Assembly (NCBI GenBank): GCA_944739405.2
Contig: OX123183.2
Span: 88,984,729 to 89,048,728, forward strand
From: Euclidia mi
Taxonomy: Eukaryota > Arthropoda > Insecta > Lepidoptera > Erebidae
Length of the DNA stretch: 64,000 bases
Reading direction: 5' to 3'
The number at the start of each line of letters is the position of its first letter. Positions within the stretch are counted from its first letter, which is position 1. The notes beneath the pieces are model-generated. The model did not search any database. It was not told the DNA's origin and worked only from the letters and a program-made list of their open reading frames with translations. Shown in pieces: positions 64,000 through 64,000 of the stretch. Both the position numbers and the translations under genes were made by a program.

Positions 64000-64000
64000 T

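Larger units (their letters stand above)
61425..64000 (-). mobile_element. CR1/Jockey-group LINE running off the window
   Basis: Minus-strand element. Its 3' end lies at ~61425, with a (TATTTG)n-like tail and AATAAA, and it shares its last ~80 bases with 17515. A ~370-bp 3' untranslated region precedes the stop at 61799. The open frame continues beyond 63999, so the element's 5' part is outside the window. Confidence 0.85.

Overview
The window looks like repeat-rich, AT-rich DNA from an insect, very probably a moth or butterfly (Lepidoptera). The evidence is the repeats themselves: RTE-type LINE tails ending in CAGCAGTGGAC..GGCTGATGATGATGA, SINEs ending in CCCCGAAGGGGTAGGCAGAGG plus (GTAT)n, short Helitron relatives beginning TCTTAATATATA and ending CTAG, and CR1/Jockey-type LINEs with short-repeat tails. 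I found no convincing host exon, rRNA gene or functional tRNA gene. Every long open frame I can identify belongs to a transposable element. The species cannot be named from this sequence.

Layout. 1-19 kb is old, fragmentary repeat: a 5'-truncated RTE LINE (1126-2170), tRNA-headed SINEs (2955, 4640, 5806, 5949, 10483, 11049), GC-rich LINE ends (5205, 12321), a 5'-truncated LINE carrying a nuclease-type C-terminus (8508), a foldback MITE (13079), RTE and LINE 3' scraps (16929, 17515) and a Helitron helicase remnant (18508). 19.2-24.1 kb is a nearly 5-kb palindrome with two ~1.81-kb arms around a 1.34-kb centre that holds a broken LINE. 24.1-27.4 kb is featureless. 27.4-35.3 kb holds a young truncated LINE with an uninterrupted 754-codon reverse transcriptase frame, a palindromic element, a second copy of that LINE's end, an I-like LINE with RNase H that was itself interrupted, and a SINE with perfect 12-bp target duplications.

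35.7-42.7 kb is a degenerate Ty3/Gypsy element whose far LTR is inverted, so both outer ends are the same LTR end and both are flanked by AGTAGTA. 43.7-51.9 kb is a LINE with an N-terminal C2H2 finger, reverse transcriptase and a PD-(D/E)XK-like C-terminal nuclease; it is split by a 5.15-kb, nearly full-length CR1-type LINE with ORF1 and an intact 997-codon ORF2. An LTR-like block follows (51.9-52.5 kb). 54.7-56.0 kb is a complete mariner with good inverted repeats but a damaged transposase. 58.5-60.5 kb has three short Helitron-like elements with textbook ends. 60.8-64 kb has two convergent CR1/Jockey-type LINE fragments, one running off the window edge.

How the pieces relate. The SINEs carry no proteins, and their 3' ends match those of RTE LINEs in the same window, which points to mobilisation by those LINEs. 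Target duplications date several nestings: CR1 into the nuclease LINE, a LINE tail into the I-like LINE, and a LINE 3' end into the Gypsy gag. A recurring oddity is a set of perfect or near-perfect hairpin palindromes (13-32-bp arms in the best cases). Two of these sites lie exactly where transposon frames break, which suggests template-switch mutation or a sequencing/assembly artefact.
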